Below, one piece after another: positions 1-7,837 of a stretch of 64,000 nt of DNA. This stretch comes from Palsa-870 sp039935415 (GTDB lineage Bacteria; Chloroflexota; Dormibacteria; Dormibacterales; Dormibacteraceae): assembly GCA_039935415.1 (NCBI GenBank), contig JBDTKH010000004.1, positions 73,514-137,513 of the forward strand. The letters run 5' to 3'. A program made the translations under genes and the position numbers. The stretch's first letter is position 1. Every line of letters begins with the position of its first letter. The notes under the pieces are model-generated. The model made no database searches, was not told where the DNA came from, and was given only the letters and a program-made list of their open reading frames with translations.

Positions 1-1310
1 TTCGACTTGAGGATGTGGATCGGGAGGCCACGGCTCTCGGCCTGGCGTAGGCTGTCCGGCCGGCGCCGGTAGTGGTTCTTCAGCGTAAGCACAGCGCCGG
101 CGCCGTCCAGGTTACCCAGCACCCTGACTGGCAGCGCGAGCTCTTTGATCGACTGCTCGACGTGATGGCGGCTGACGCCATAAGGAAAGATGCCGAGCGG
201 CTTGTTGGCCGAGGGTGGGGCGGGCGGCAGCTCTGGCGTCAGGACCACCGGCGAGTCCACGTTGGAGATGACCCTTCCTTCACGGGTGCGCATACGAATC
301 TTCGGCGTGAGCAGGGGGCCGCGAAGCGCGGTGTCGACCACGTCCGCCAGCGGCATGTGGATCGCCACGCGATCGCGGTCCTGGATCTCGACGAGCACGT
401 CAAACGTCGGCGGCGCCTTGCGCTCGAGGACCGACTTCTGCGTTCCACGCCGTCGCGCCTCCTCGTCGGAGAGCGTGACGCTCTGGATGCCGCCGAGCAG
501 GTCGTTGAGGGTCGGGTTGATGAGCAGGTTCTCGAGCGTCTGGCCGTGGGCGGTGGCGATGAGCTGCACTCCGCGCTCGGCGATCGTGCGCGCTGCGCCC
601 GCTTCGAGCTCGGTGCCGATCTCGTCGATGACGATGACCTCGGGCATGTGGTTCTCGACCGCCTCGATCATCACCGCGTGCTGCAGCATCGGCGTCTTCA
701 CCTGCATTCGCCGCGCGCGGCCGATGCCGGGATGCGGGATGTCGCCGTCGCCGCCGATCTCGTTTGAGGTGTCAACGATGACGACGCGCTTGCGGAGCTC
801 GTCGGCGAGCAGTCGCGCGCACTCGCGAAGCATCGTGGTCTTGCCGATGCCAGGACGGCCGAGCAGAAGGATGCTCTGGCCGCTCACGACGATGTCACGG
901 ATGATCTCGCCGGTTCCGGTCACCGCGCGGCCGACGCGCATCGTCAGCCCGGTGATGCGGCCCGACCGGTTTCGAATCGCGGAGACGCGGTGAAGGGTGC
1001 GCTCGATGCCTGCGCGGTTGTCGTCGCCGAACTGTCCGACGTTGTTGGCCACGTGCTCGAGGTCGGAAGCCGTCACCGTGCGGTCGGTGAGCAGCACCTC
1101 ACGTCCCGGCACACGGGCCGCGGGCTCGCGGCCGAGGTCGAGCACGATCTCCAGGAGTTCGCTCGGATCGGTGCGCTCGTGCAGGGCTCGCGCGAGGTCG
1201 GTCGGCAATGCGCGGGCGAGGAGCTCGATCTCCTCATCCCAGTCAGTCGGAAGTGCGCCCTGCGCGCGGCCGGCGGCACGAGGCGACAGCGTCGGCTCGG
1301 GGCGGCTCAT
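1..1310 (-). CDS. R3H/AAA ATPase, Ycf45/SpoIIIAA-like (3' end outside window)
   Basis: The frame runs off the window edge after about 436 residues, so the C-terminus is missing. A Walker A motif GRPGIGKTT lies near residues 150-158 and a Walker B-like VIVIDEIGTE near 222-231. The segment ending RRRPDSLRQAESRGLPIHIL and then KS at the window edge matches the linker that precedes the R3H nucleic-acid-binding domain in cyanobacterial/plastid Ycf45-type proteins; the R3H domain itself would lie beyond the edge. The ATPase resembles SpoIIIAA. The ATG at 1310 overlaps the stop of the GNAT gene by 4 bp (ATGA), indicating translational coupling. Family assignment is firm; cellular role is unknown, perhaps DNA or RNA handling. 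Confidence 0.85.
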   Translation of the reverse strand, partial: MSRPEPTLSPRAAGRAQGALPTDWDEEIELLARALPTDLARALHERTDPSELLEIVLDLGREPAARVPGREVLLTDRTVTASDLEHVANNVGQFGDDNRAGIERTLHRVSAIRNRSGRITGLTMRVGRAVTGTGEIIRDIVVSGQSILLLGRPGIGKTTMLRECARLLADELRKRVVIVDTSNEIGGDGDIPHPGIGRARRMQVKTPMLQHAVMIEAVENHMPEVIVIDEIGTELEAGAARTIAERGVQLIATAHGQTLENLLINPTLNDLLGGIQSVTLSDEEARRRGTQKSVLERKAPPTFDVLVEIQDRDRVAIHMPLADVVDTALRGPLLTPKIRMRTREGRVISNVDSPVVLTPELPPAPPSANKPLGIFPYGVSRHHVEQSIKELALPVRVLGNLDGAGAVLTLKNHYRRRPDSLRQAESRGLPIHILKS

Positions 1311-2278
1311 CCGAACGAGGGCACCAATCCTTTCTCGCGCACCGGTACCCGGACCGCAAGCTCCTTGACCAACAAAAGCTGCGTCAGCAGGACTGCGAAC
1401 CCACGCCCGCGAAGGGCGTCGATCATGTGGGAATCATAGTGGCGCAGGCTGGACCAGGCCGGGCCCTCCGACCCGCCAAGCAGCGACAGGCCGAAGTCCG
1501 CCAGCTCGCCCGGCAGTGGGTCCTCCGGCAGCGCCATGAAGTTCAGCGTGTCTGGCCGCGCGCCTGATCCTCGCTCGACCTTGACCCAGCCGACCAGCTC
1601 CACGCGATCGACCACGTGCTCCTGCTTTCCGGAACCCCGCGCGGCCAGCCGGCCCGTCCATTCGCCGCCGTGCAGCGCCCTCCACTCGCGATACGTCGGC
1701 GCCTCGATCTGGGACACGCCCTGCGGGGTCACCTTCCGGTAGAGCTGGTAGAGAAGCCGGTTGTCGCCGCGCCGGACCGGCCGCGTGCCCTCGGGAAACT
1801 GTTGGGAGCGCATCGTGGGGTGATCGGCGTAGACGACGACCTCGGTCGCGTACTGGCGAAACCCTTGCATCCTGAACGCGGGCAGCAGAGGGTCCCGGTC
1901 GGGCAAGCGGACGAAAACCCGCAGCGCACCGCGCTCGAGCGCCTGGTTGCACAGGTGCTCGACGAGCACGGGGGCCACCTCGTCGGCGTCCATTCCATCG
2001 ACCACCTGGAGATTAAGGACCTGCAGCACCCGCGCCCGACCCAGGTCCAGGCTCAGAGGCTGGCCCGATGCCTGGATGAAGCCGACGACCTTGCCGTTGT
2101 CCTCGGCCACGTAGATCAGCGTCTCCTGGGAGAGCGGGAGAAGCGCTGACAGAGTCGAGCTGAGCAGCGACCACAGCCTCGCCGCAGGCGGCTCTGCCTC
2201 GCTGATGCGAATGTCAGACGAGCGGTGCATCTCCTCGATTCGTCCGAGGTCCATCAGTCCCGCAGCCCTGATCTTCAC
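1307..2278 (-). CDS. GNAT-family acetyltransferase-like protein
   Basis: 323 residues from a GTG at 2278 that overlaps the pdxT stop (GTGA). The N-terminal half has GNAT features: a beta strand LIYVAEDNGKVVGFIQASGQ, followed by a helix DEVAPVLVEHLCNQALERG and a strand RVFVRLP. The C-terminal half (from about residue 150) is a second alpha/beta region that I do not recognise and may be a degenerate second GNAT fold. The substrate is unknown. It is cotranscribed with pdxS/pdxT upstream and the ATPase downstream, but nothing ties it to vitamin B6 beyond position. Confidence 0.7.
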   Translation of the reverse strand: MKIRAAGLMDLGRIEEMHRSSDIRISEAEPPAARLWSLLSSTLSALLPLSQETLIYVAEDNGKVVGFIQASGQPLSLDLGRARVLQVLNLQVVDGMDADEVAPVLVEHLCNQALERGALRVFVRLPDRDPLLPAFRMQGFRQYATEVVVYADHPTMRSQQFPEGTRPVRRGDNRLLYQLYRKVTPQGVSQIEAPTYREWRALHGGEWTGRLAARGSGKQEHVVDRVELVGWVKVERGSGARPDTLNFMALPEDPLPGELADFGLSLLGGSEGPAWSSLRHYDSHMIDALRGRGFAVLLTQLLLVKELAVRVPVREKGLVPSFG

Positions 2279-2877
2279 GCATGAGTCCCCGCCATGCGGA
2301 CGAACTCGCGATGCAGGCGCAGGTCGGTCGTCAGCTCGGGGTGAAAGCACAGCGCGAGGATGCGGCCCTGGCGGACGGCGACTGCGTGCCCATCGTGCGT
2401 CGCGATGACCTTCGCGCCGCCCGTCGACTCGACCAGCGGCGCGCGGATGAACACGCCGGGAAAGCTCTTGCCGTCCAGCCCGTCGATGTCGAGCGCGGCC
2501 TCGAAGCTGTCCACCTGCCGGCCGTACCCGTTGCGGCGGACCCTGATGTCCAGCAGGCCGAGACCCTTCTGGTCGGCCATACCGTCGGAGACGTCGCTCG
2601 CCAGCACGATCATCCCGGCACAGGTGGCGAAGGTCGCGAGCCCATCCGAGATCGCCTGCCGCAGGGGTTCCAGCAAGCCCGCTCGCTCGAGCAGCATCGT
2701 CATGGTCGTACTCTCGCCGCCAGGAAGCACGATGCCGTCGAGGCCCTCGAGGTCCTCACGCACGCGGACAAGCCGCGTTCGCGCGCCGGCTTTCTCCAGC
2801 GCGCGCATGTGCTCGGCGAACGCACCCTGCATCGCGAGGACCCCGATCAAGGGCCGCCGGGCGCGCGCAGGACGCAC
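2275..2877 (-). CDS. pdxT: Pyridoxal 5'-phosphate synthase glutaminase subunit PdxT
   Basis: Class I glutaminase that hydrolyses glutamine and delivers ammonia to PdxS for PLP synthesis. The typical N-terminus IGVLAMQGAFAEH, the PGGEST oxyanion motif, the nucleophile Cys in ATCAGM (about residue 86) and the HPE triad segment in CFHPELTTD are all visible. About 200 residues, normal for the family. The start is uncertain: GTG 2877 (used here) or TTG 2850, which would give MIGVLAMQG directly; neither has a convincing Shine-Dalgarno. The region before it holds a short repeated sequence (see 2854-2909). Its stop is shared with the GNAT start. Confidence 0.93.
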   Translation of the reverse strand: MRPARARRPLIGVLAMQGAFAEHMRALEKAGARTRLVRVREDLEGLDGIVLPGGESTTMTMLLERAGLLEPLRQAISDGLATFATCAGMIVLASDVSDGMADQKGLGLLDIRVRRNGYGRQVDSFEAALDIDGLDGKSFPGVFIRAPLVESTGGAKVIATHDGHAVAVRQGRILALCFHPELTTDLRLHREFVRMAGTHA

Positions 2878-2909
2878 TTCCAAAAGAGCGCGTGCAGGGC
2901 GCACTTCCG
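2854..2909. repeat. Two units of a 20-28 bp GC-rich repeat in the pdxS-pdxT junction
   Basis: On the minus strand, the sequence GGAAGTGCGYCCTGC followed by GCGC-rich bases occurs twice (2888-2909 and 2854-2881). The longer unit also occurs in opposite orientation at 1249-1276, inside the ATPase N-terminus, matching at about 26 of 28 positions. The second unit contains the GTG proposed as the pdxT start. A hairpin (GGCTCC, 5-nt loop, GGAGCC) at about 2914-2930 lies just before it, right after the pdxS stop. Confidence 0.6.
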
Positions 2910-2932
2910 ATTGGCTCCCTGTCGGAGCCGAC

Positions 2933-3850
2933 CTACCAGCCTCTGGCAGCGAGCAGCTGGTCCTTTGGAATGGCGGGGATTTCGAGTCCATCCATCGCCT
3001 TTCCCAGCCCCGCGGAGACCTCGGCCAGGACCTCCGGCTTGTCGAAGTAGGTGGTAGCCGCGACGATCGCCTTGGCACGCTTCAAGGGGTCCTCGGACTT
3101 GAATATGCCGGAGCCGACGAAGACCCCGTCGACGCCGAGCTGCATCATCAGCGCCGCGTCGGTTGGCGTGGCGATGCCGCCGGCGGCGAAGTTGACGACA
3201 GGCAGGCGGCCACTGCGCTGGCACTCGACCAGGATCTCGAGCGGCGCGCCGATCAGCTTTGCCTCGTGGACGAGCTCTGCGCGGTTCATGCCCTGCAGCT
3301 TGCGGATCCCGGCGTTCACCGCTCGCGCGTGACGAACGGCCTCCACGACGTTCCCGGTCCCTGCCTCACCCTTGGTGCGAATCATCGCCGCGCCTTCGGC
3401 GATGCGGCGCGTCGCCTCTCCCAGGTCGCGGCACCCGCAGACGAAGGGCACTTTGAATGGGTGCTTGTCGATGTGGTTCTCCTCGTCGGCAGGGGTGAGC
3501 ACCTCAGACTCGTCGATGTAGTCGACCCCCAGAGCCTCGAGCACCTGGGCCTCGACGAAATGGCCGATCCTGCACTTTGCCATGACCGGGATGGTGACGA
3601 CGGCCATGATCGACTTGATCAGGTCCGGGTCCGACATGCGGGCGACGCCGCCCTCCTTGCGGATGTCGGCCGGCACGCGCTCGAGCGCCATCACTGCGCA
3701 CGCGCCGGCCTCCTGGGCGATGCGGGCGTGCTCGGGGGTGACGACGTCCATGATCACGCCGCCCTTGAGCATCTGCGCCAGGCCGGCCTTGACCTTGAAC
3801 GAGCCCTTTGCAGCCCCGTTTCCATTACGCGAACCGTTGCGTTCGGCCAC
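2933..3850 (-). CDS. pdxS: Pyridoxal 5'-phosphate synthase subunit PdxS
   Basis: About 305 residues; condenses ribose 5-phosphate, glyceraldehyde 3-phosphate and ammonia to PLP on a (beta/alpha)8 barrel, forming a dodecamer decorated by PdxT. Family hallmarks are present: MLKGGVIMDVVTPEHARIAQ, VMAKCRIGHFVEAQ, DYIDESEVLTPAD, the phosphate loop GEAGTGNV and the second phosphate site NFAAGGIATPTDAALMMQLG. The GTG at 3850 was chosen because it gives the usual short N-terminal tail before the KAGLAQMLKGG helix; a longer frame upstream reads through repeat R1. The gene is followed by pdxT after 55 bp. Confidence 0.97.
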   Translation of the reverse strand: MAERNGSRNGNGAAKGSFKVKAGLAQMLKGGVIMDVVTPEHARIAQEAGACAVMALERVPADIRKEGGVARMSDPDLIKSIMAVVTIPVMAKCRIGHFVEAQVLEALGVDYIDESEVLTPADEENHIDKHPFKVPFVCGCRDLGEATRRIAEGAAMIRTKGEAGTGNVVEAVRHARAVNAGIRKLQGMNRAELVHEAKLIGAPLEILVECQRSGRLPVVNFAAGGIATPTDAALMMQLGVDGVFVGSGIFKSEDPLKRAKAIVAATTYFDKPEVLAEVSAGLGKAMDGLEIPAIPKDQLLAARGW

Positions 3851-3910
3851 AATCGGAATTCTACGCCGGGGTTCTCGAAGCCCATTGGGACAAACCCGCC
3901 TTCGGGACAA

Positions 3911-4042
3911 TGCCAAGTGGAGCCTGAGGCCGGATTTGCTCCGGCCGTCACCAACGCGTCCACTTTCCAAACTCCTCCCAGCGTCGCCGACGAGGGGAGG
4001 GGGTCCCGCGGGGGTGGACGACTGTCCTCACCCGCGCCTTTT
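3911..4042 (-). repeat. R1 element, copy 1 (two-hairpin element after a stop codon)
   Basis: Read on the minus strand, it starts immediately after the TAA at 4043. Hairpin 1 is at 4035-4008 (GCGGGTGAGGAC paired to GTCCACCCCCGC), followed by GGGACCCCCT, a spacer of about 60 nt, hairpin 2 at 3946-3928 (GGCCGGA, 5-nt loop, TCCGGCC) and the tail CTCAGGCTCCACTTGGCA. It ends about 60 nt before the pdxS start. The same architecture occurs at 6696-6810, 51003-51119 and 53817-53943. There is no U-tract after hairpin 1, so it is not an ordinary Rho-independent terminator. Confidence 0.8.
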
Positions 4043-4603
4043 TTAGAGTCGCTCCAAAACCAGGGTCCGCTTGGACGCGTACTCGCCGTCTGACAGCAGC
4101 CCGTCCCGGTGGAGCCTGGTCAGCATGTCCATCTCCTCGAGCACGTCGAGGAGTGGCGCCATCGTGCGGCGGGCCAGGTAGGCCTCGGATGCGGTGCCTG
4201 CCTCTTCGCCGCGCGCGTCGAACTCGCGGATGAAGAAGAGGGCTTTGACGGCTGAGAACGGGATCCCGAGCTTGCGGATCGGGCTGTCGGACTGCTCGGC
4301 GTGGAGGTGAAGGACGACCCCGTAGCGGTGACGCTCCAGCGTCCCGTCCAGGTGGCCTCGCAGCACCTCACCGTCCAGGAACCGGATCGCCACCTTGCGG
4401 GTGGGTGTTTCGGACGCCAGGTCCTTGTCACGGGGCAATTCGACCCATTTGACCGCCGTCAGCGGGATCCAGGCCGTCTCGTTGTTCTCCAGGCCGCCGG
4501 CGTCGTCGACCTCGACCAGGAAGTCGGGCTCGTCGAAATCGAGATCGCGAGCCACCCCTTCCAGGGTCTCGTCGTCGAAAAAGCGGACGACTACCTTGGC
4601 CAT
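4043..4603 (-). CDS. Hypothetical protein with two beta-rich repeats and a SHOCT-like tail
   Basis: 186 residues. Two similar beta-rich repeats are visible, VVVRFFDDETLEGVARDLDF (from residue 4) and KVAIRFLDGEVLRGHLDG (from about 69), resembling the DUF6982 repeat. The C-terminus LEEMDMLTRLHRDGLLSDGE and following ASKRTLVLERL has the pattern of a SHOCT short C-terminal domain. It starts 22 bp after the upstream sigma-factor stop with AGGAG in the gap, so the two are probably cotranscribed. Function is unknown; repeats of this kind can bind ligands or form assemblies. Confidence 0.75.
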   Translation of the reverse strand: MAKVVVRFFDDETLEGVARDLDFDEPDFLVEVDDAGGLENNETAWIPLTAVKWVELPRDKDLASETPTRKVAIRFLDGEVLRGHLDGTLERHRYGVVLHLHAEQSDSPIRKLGIPFSAVKALFFIREFDARGEEAGTASEAYLARRTMAPLLDVLEEMDMLTRLHRDGLLSDGEYASKRTLVLERL

Positions 4604-4625
4604 CTCACACCTATTCTCCTAACCC

Positions 4626-5396
4626 TCATTTCTCCACACTCCTGCGCGCGCGGCGCCGCCCGATGCGCCGGGCGCATTTCATGCATACCGAAATGTGCTT
4701 CCTGACCGCGTCGGCCTGCGGACGGCGAAGCTTGCCGGCCAGGTATGGGGCCAGCAGCGGGACAGCCTCATCATGGCTCAGGTCCCCCTCCCCTTCAGCC
4801 GCAATGTACTCCTCTTTGAAACGGAGCCGGGCGCGGTACAGGAGGGTCTCGACCGCGCTTTCCGACATCTTCAGAGTGCGCGCGATCTGCCGGTAGCTCA
4901 GGTCCTGGAGCTCGCGAAGCGTGAGCACCAGGCGGTACTTCTCGGGCAGCCGCTGCGCTACGGCCCACACCTGCCTCCGCATCTCGTTTGACTCCTGAAC
5001 GAGGACAGGGTCGAAGCCCTTGGACGTCGAAGGCAGGTTGGCGAGCAGCTCGCCTTCTTCGTCGTTCGTGCCATCGTCCGCCCGGAGGTCGCGCTGCCGG
5101 CGCCGCAGCTCGTCGAAGCATAGGTTGCGGGCGACCGTGTGGATCCAACCACCGAAGTTGAAAGAGTCGTCGACCCGGTCCATCATCCTCAGCGCCTTCA
5201 TGAACGTCTCCTGGGCGATGTCCTCCGCCAGCAGCGCGTCACCGAGCTTGCGGCGCACCAGCCTGTAGATCGACGCGACGTACCGGCGGTGAAGCTCTTC
5301 GAAGGCGTGCACGTCCCCGCTGCGGTACGCCCTGACCAGCTCGACGTCGGTCGGTTCGAGACCCTCTTTGGTCGGGGGCTCTTTCTCGTCTACCAA
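4626..5396 (-). CDS. ECF sigma factor with C-terminal zf-HC2-like segment
   Basis: 256 residues. Sigma region 2 (FEELHRRYVASIYRLVRRKL, DIAQETFMKALRMM) and region 4 (LRELQDLSYRQIARTLKMSE, then SAVETLLYRARLRFKEEYIA) are clear. After region 4 comes AVPLLAPYLAGKLRRPQADA followed by VRKHISVCMKCARRIGRRRA, which carries the H-x3-C-x2-C pattern of the zf-HC2 anti-sigma fold, so a cognate regulator-like module appears fused in cis. The start is TTG 5396 with AGGA 7 nt upstream. No separate anti-sigma gene is adjacent. Targets are unknown. Confidence 0.88.
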   Translation of the reverse strand: MVDEKEPPTKEGLEPTDVELVRAYRSGDVHAFEELHRRYVASIYRLVRRKLGDALLAEDIAQETFMKALRMMDRVDDSFNFGGWIHTVARNLCFDELRRRQRDLRADDGTNDEEGELLANLPSTSKGFDPVLVQESNEMRRQVWAVAQRLPEKYRLVLTLRELQDLSYRQIARTLKMSESAVETLLYRARLRFKEEYIAAEGEGDLSHDEAVPLLAPYLAGKLRRPQADAVRKHISVCMKCARRIGRRRARRSVEK

Positions 5397-5539
5397 ACGT
5401 GTTCCTGCCGAGCCCGCGCCACGGCGCCGGCCAGTAATCGAGGGGACCTCATAGGTGTTTCAGATTCTTCCTCTCCAAGTCGATGGTCGCGCCCACAGTT
5501 CGGCGGGTCTCAAACCTCCTAGATACGGGGGGCCATCGG

Positions 5540-6667
5540 CTAGCCCCAGGCGTGTTCACGACAAGCCCGCACCGCTGCCCGGGTCAGCAATTGGCCTGCG
5601 TCTCCGATGAGCTGCTTCAGATCTTCACCTTCCTCTTCGAGCGTCGCAATCGAGCTGACGCCAAGATCGCTCAACGCTTCCCAACCAGGGCCCTTGCTTC
5701 CGGCGATCAGGAGAACCGGGATTTTAGCGGCTTTGCCGCGTTTTGCCACCTCTCCAGGCGCCTTTCCGTAAGCGGTCTGGGAATCCACCCGGCCCTCACC
5801 TGTGATCACGAGCTGGGCTCCTTTCAGCTTTTCGTCGAATCCGCTCGCGTCAACCACCAGCGGCGCGCCGGGGACGAGCGTGGCGCCCAGAAACGCGATG
5901 AGACCGGCCCCGGCGCCGCCTGCGGCCCCCGCACCGGGCACCTCCGAGACCCGCCTCCCGAGGTCGCGCTCGATCACCTCGGCGAGCCGGGCAAGCGCGG
6001 CATCAAGCTCCCGCACCGCCGGCTCATCGGCCCCCTTCTGCGGTCCATAGATCGTGCTCGCCCCCAGCGCGCCGGTGAGCGGGTTGGTCACGTCGGACGC
6101 GACCTTCACGCTGACCGACCGCCATCCGGGATCGAATCCCGACGCGTCGATTCGCTCCAGGCGCGCCAGCGCCGCGCCCCCGCGTGGGAGGTCGCGACCG
6201 GCGGCGTCCAGCAGGCGGTAACCGAGCGCCTGGGCCATCCCGGCGCCGCCGTCGTTGGTCGCCGAGCCGCCGATGCCCGCGATGACCTCGCGCGCGCCGG
6301 CCCTCCGAGCCCCGTCAAGTAGCTGCCCGAAGCCGTAGGTCGACGCCTTTCTTGGATCTCGCCGATCATCCGGGATCAGGGTCAGCCCGCTCGTCGCCGC
6401 AAGCTCGACCACCGCGCCGGAACGGCCGATCCATCCATACGCCGCATGGACTGGATCACCAAGCGGACCCTCGACGTCGACAAAGCGGTACTCGCCGCCG
6501 AGCGCTGACACGAGGGCATCCACAGTGCCTTCACCGCCGTCCGCGACCGGGACCTCCACGATCTCGGCGTCGGGAAAAGCCTCGCGAACGCCTTGTGCGA
6601 TGGCGTGCGCCGCCTCCGAAGCAGTAAGCGACCCCTTGAAGGCATTTGGGGCAACCACGACTTTCAC
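5540..6667 (-). CDS. Glycerate kinase (GarK/GlxK family)
   Basis: About 375 residues. Phosphorylates D-glycerate (2- or 3-position depending on subfamily). The diagnostic N-terminus VVVAPNAFKGSLTASEAAHA, the motif VADGGEGTVDAL, the GIGGSATNDGGAGMAQALG loop and GEGRVDSQTAYGKAPGEVA are all present. The start GTG 6667 places this conserved N-terminus at residue 1-3; the in-frame GTG at 6676 is the alternative. Upstream is repeat R1 copy 2, which fills the gap after ilvE. Neighbours do not reveal whether it serves glyoxylate, serine or photorespiratory-type metabolism. Confidence 0.93.
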   Translation of the reverse strand: MKVVVAPNAFKGSLTASEAAHAIAQGVREAFPDAEIVEVPVADGGEGTVDALVSALGGEYRFVDVEGPLGDPVHAAYGWIGRSGAVVELAATSGLTLIPDDRRDPRKASTYGFGQLLDGARRAGAREVIAGIGGSATNDGGAGMAQALGYRLLDAAGRDLPRGGAALARLERIDASGFDPGWRSVSVKVASDVTNPLTGALGASTIYGPQKGADEPAVRELDAALARLAEVIERDLGRRVSEVPGAGAAGGAGAGLIAFLGATLVPGAPLVVDASGFDEKLKGAQLVITGEGRVDSQTAYGKAPGEVAKRGKAAKIPVLLIAGSKGPGWEALSDLGVSSIATLEEEGEDLKQLIGDAGQLLTRAAVRACREHAWG

Positions 6668-6695
6668 GGCCGCCACACTCCCATAGAAGAGGGAG

Positions 6696-6810
6696 GTTGC
6701 CCGCAGGCCGGATTTACTCCGGCCGACACCCAGATATGCACCTTCCACGCGCCTCCACGCAAAGTGTTACTCGGAGGGGGTCCCACGGGGGAGGCCTGCC
6801 TCACCCGTGC
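6696..6810 (-). repeat. R1 element, copy 2
   Basis: On the minus strand it begins right after the ilvE TGA (6811). Hairpin 1 at 6809-6784 pairs CACGGGTGAGGC with GCCTCCCCCGTG and is followed by GGGACCCCCT; hairpin 2 at 6724-6706 is GGCCGGA-gtaaa-TCCGGCC. The stem bases of hairpin 1 differ from copy 1 yet remain paired. It ends about 29 nt before the glycerate kinase start, so the element makes up nearly the whole intergenic region. Confidence 0.82.
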
Positions 6811-7776
6811 TCAGTAGACCGGGATCGTCCAGTCCTTGTGCTTCGGCGATTCGCCGCGCACAGCGCCGAAGTAGATGTTCTGCAGCTCCTGGGTGAACTC
6901 GCCAACCTTGCCGCTGCCCACCTTGCGGCGATCGACCTCGATCACGGGCGAGACCTGCGCTCCCGTGCCGCAGAGGAGGAGCTCATCACACGTGTAGAGC
7001 TCGGTCCGGTCGATGGAGCGCTCGATGACAGGCATGTTGAGCTCGTCCCTGATGATCCGCATCATCAAGGCTCGGGTCACGCCCTCGAGGATGTCGTCTG
7101 TGACCGGTGGCGTGATGAACGCCCCGTCCCTCAGCATGAACAGGTTCTCGGCCGATCCTTCCGAGACGTGACCGTCGACTGTCAGGACGATCGCCTCGTC
7201 AAAACCCGCCTCGACAGCCTCAGACTTCGCCAGCGCCGACTGCGCGTACGAGCCGGTGACCTTCGCGCGCGCAGGCAGCGACTGGTCGGGGACCCTGCGC
7301 CAGGTGCTGACCATGCAGCGGATGCCTCCGTCGATCTCGACGTAGTTTCCAAAAGGTATGGCGTAGATGAAGAAGCTGTGGTTGAGGTTGTGGAGGCGAA
7401 CGCCGATCTCCTCGCTTGAGGTGTAGAGGTGCGGGCGCACGTAAACGTCCGACTTGAACGCGTTGCGGCGCAGCAGCTCGAGGGTGAAGTTGACGAGCTC
7501 TTCGGTCGTGTACGGCAGCGTCATGCGCATGACGTTGGCGGACCGGCGCATGCGCTCGTAATGGGCGACGGGTTCGAGCAGGAACAGTTGAGACTGCTTC
7601 GGGTTCCAGTAAGCGCGGATGCCCTCGAACACGCCGGTGCCGTAGTGCAAGGCGTGCGTCATCAAACCGAGCTTGACGTCGTGGTACCGGGCGAACTCTC
7701 CCTCGTAGAAGACCCACGTGTTGGGGTGAGCTGCAGGCTTCTTGGCGGCGGCTTTGGATTTGGTCTCCACACTCAT
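6811..7776 (-). CDS. ilvE: Branched-chain amino acid aminotransferase
   Basis: 321 residues, fold-type IV PLP enzyme interconverting branched-chain amino acids and 2-oxo acids with glutamate. Seen: GTGVFEGIRAYW near residue 46, RPHLYTSS (114-121), the PLP-lysine region ARAKVTGSYAQSALAKSEA with Lys172, and the EGSAENLFML and GTGAQVSPV phosphate-binding segments. These match IlvE rather than D-amino-acid transaminase or PabC. The ATG at 7776 has a -10-like TACACT at 7791-7786 nine nucleotides upstream and no Shine-Dalgarno, so the leader must be very short. Confidence 0.93.
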   Translation of the reverse strand: MSVETKSKAAAKKPAAHPNTWVFYEGEFARYHDVKLGLMTHALHYGTGVFEGIRAYWNPKQSQLFLLEPVAHYERMRRSANVMRMTLPYTTEELVNFTLELLRRNAFKSDVYVRPHLYTSSEEIGVRLHNLNHSFFIYAIPFGNYVEIDGGIRCMVSTWRRVPDQSLPARAKVTGSYAQSALAKSEAVEAGFDEAIVLTVDGHVSEGSAENLFMLRDGAFITPPVTDDILEGVTRALMMRIIRDELNMPVIERSIDRTELYTCDELLLCGTGAQVSPVIEVDRRKVGSGKVGEFTQELQNIYFGAVRGESPKHKDWTIPVY

Positions 7777-7837
7777 CTCGAACTAAGTGTATGCCCGGGC
7801 CAGCCAGGCTCAGTGCACAGGACTCCCGGCATCTGCT

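Noticed and set aside
190..993. Plus-strand open frames over 72-1567
   Set aside because: They run antisense to the Walker-A-bearing ATPase, whose own frame is open to the window edge and carries clear motifs.
3911..4042. R1 as ordinary intrinsic terminators
   Set aside because: Hairpin 1 lacks a U-tract in all four copies and a second conserved hairpin follows; position after stops is terminator-like, so an atypical terminator is still possible.
2360..4093. 577-codon plus-strand open frame
   Set aside because: Antisense to pdxT and pdxS, which are unmistakable; the composition is typical of a GC-rich shadow frame and no domain is visible.
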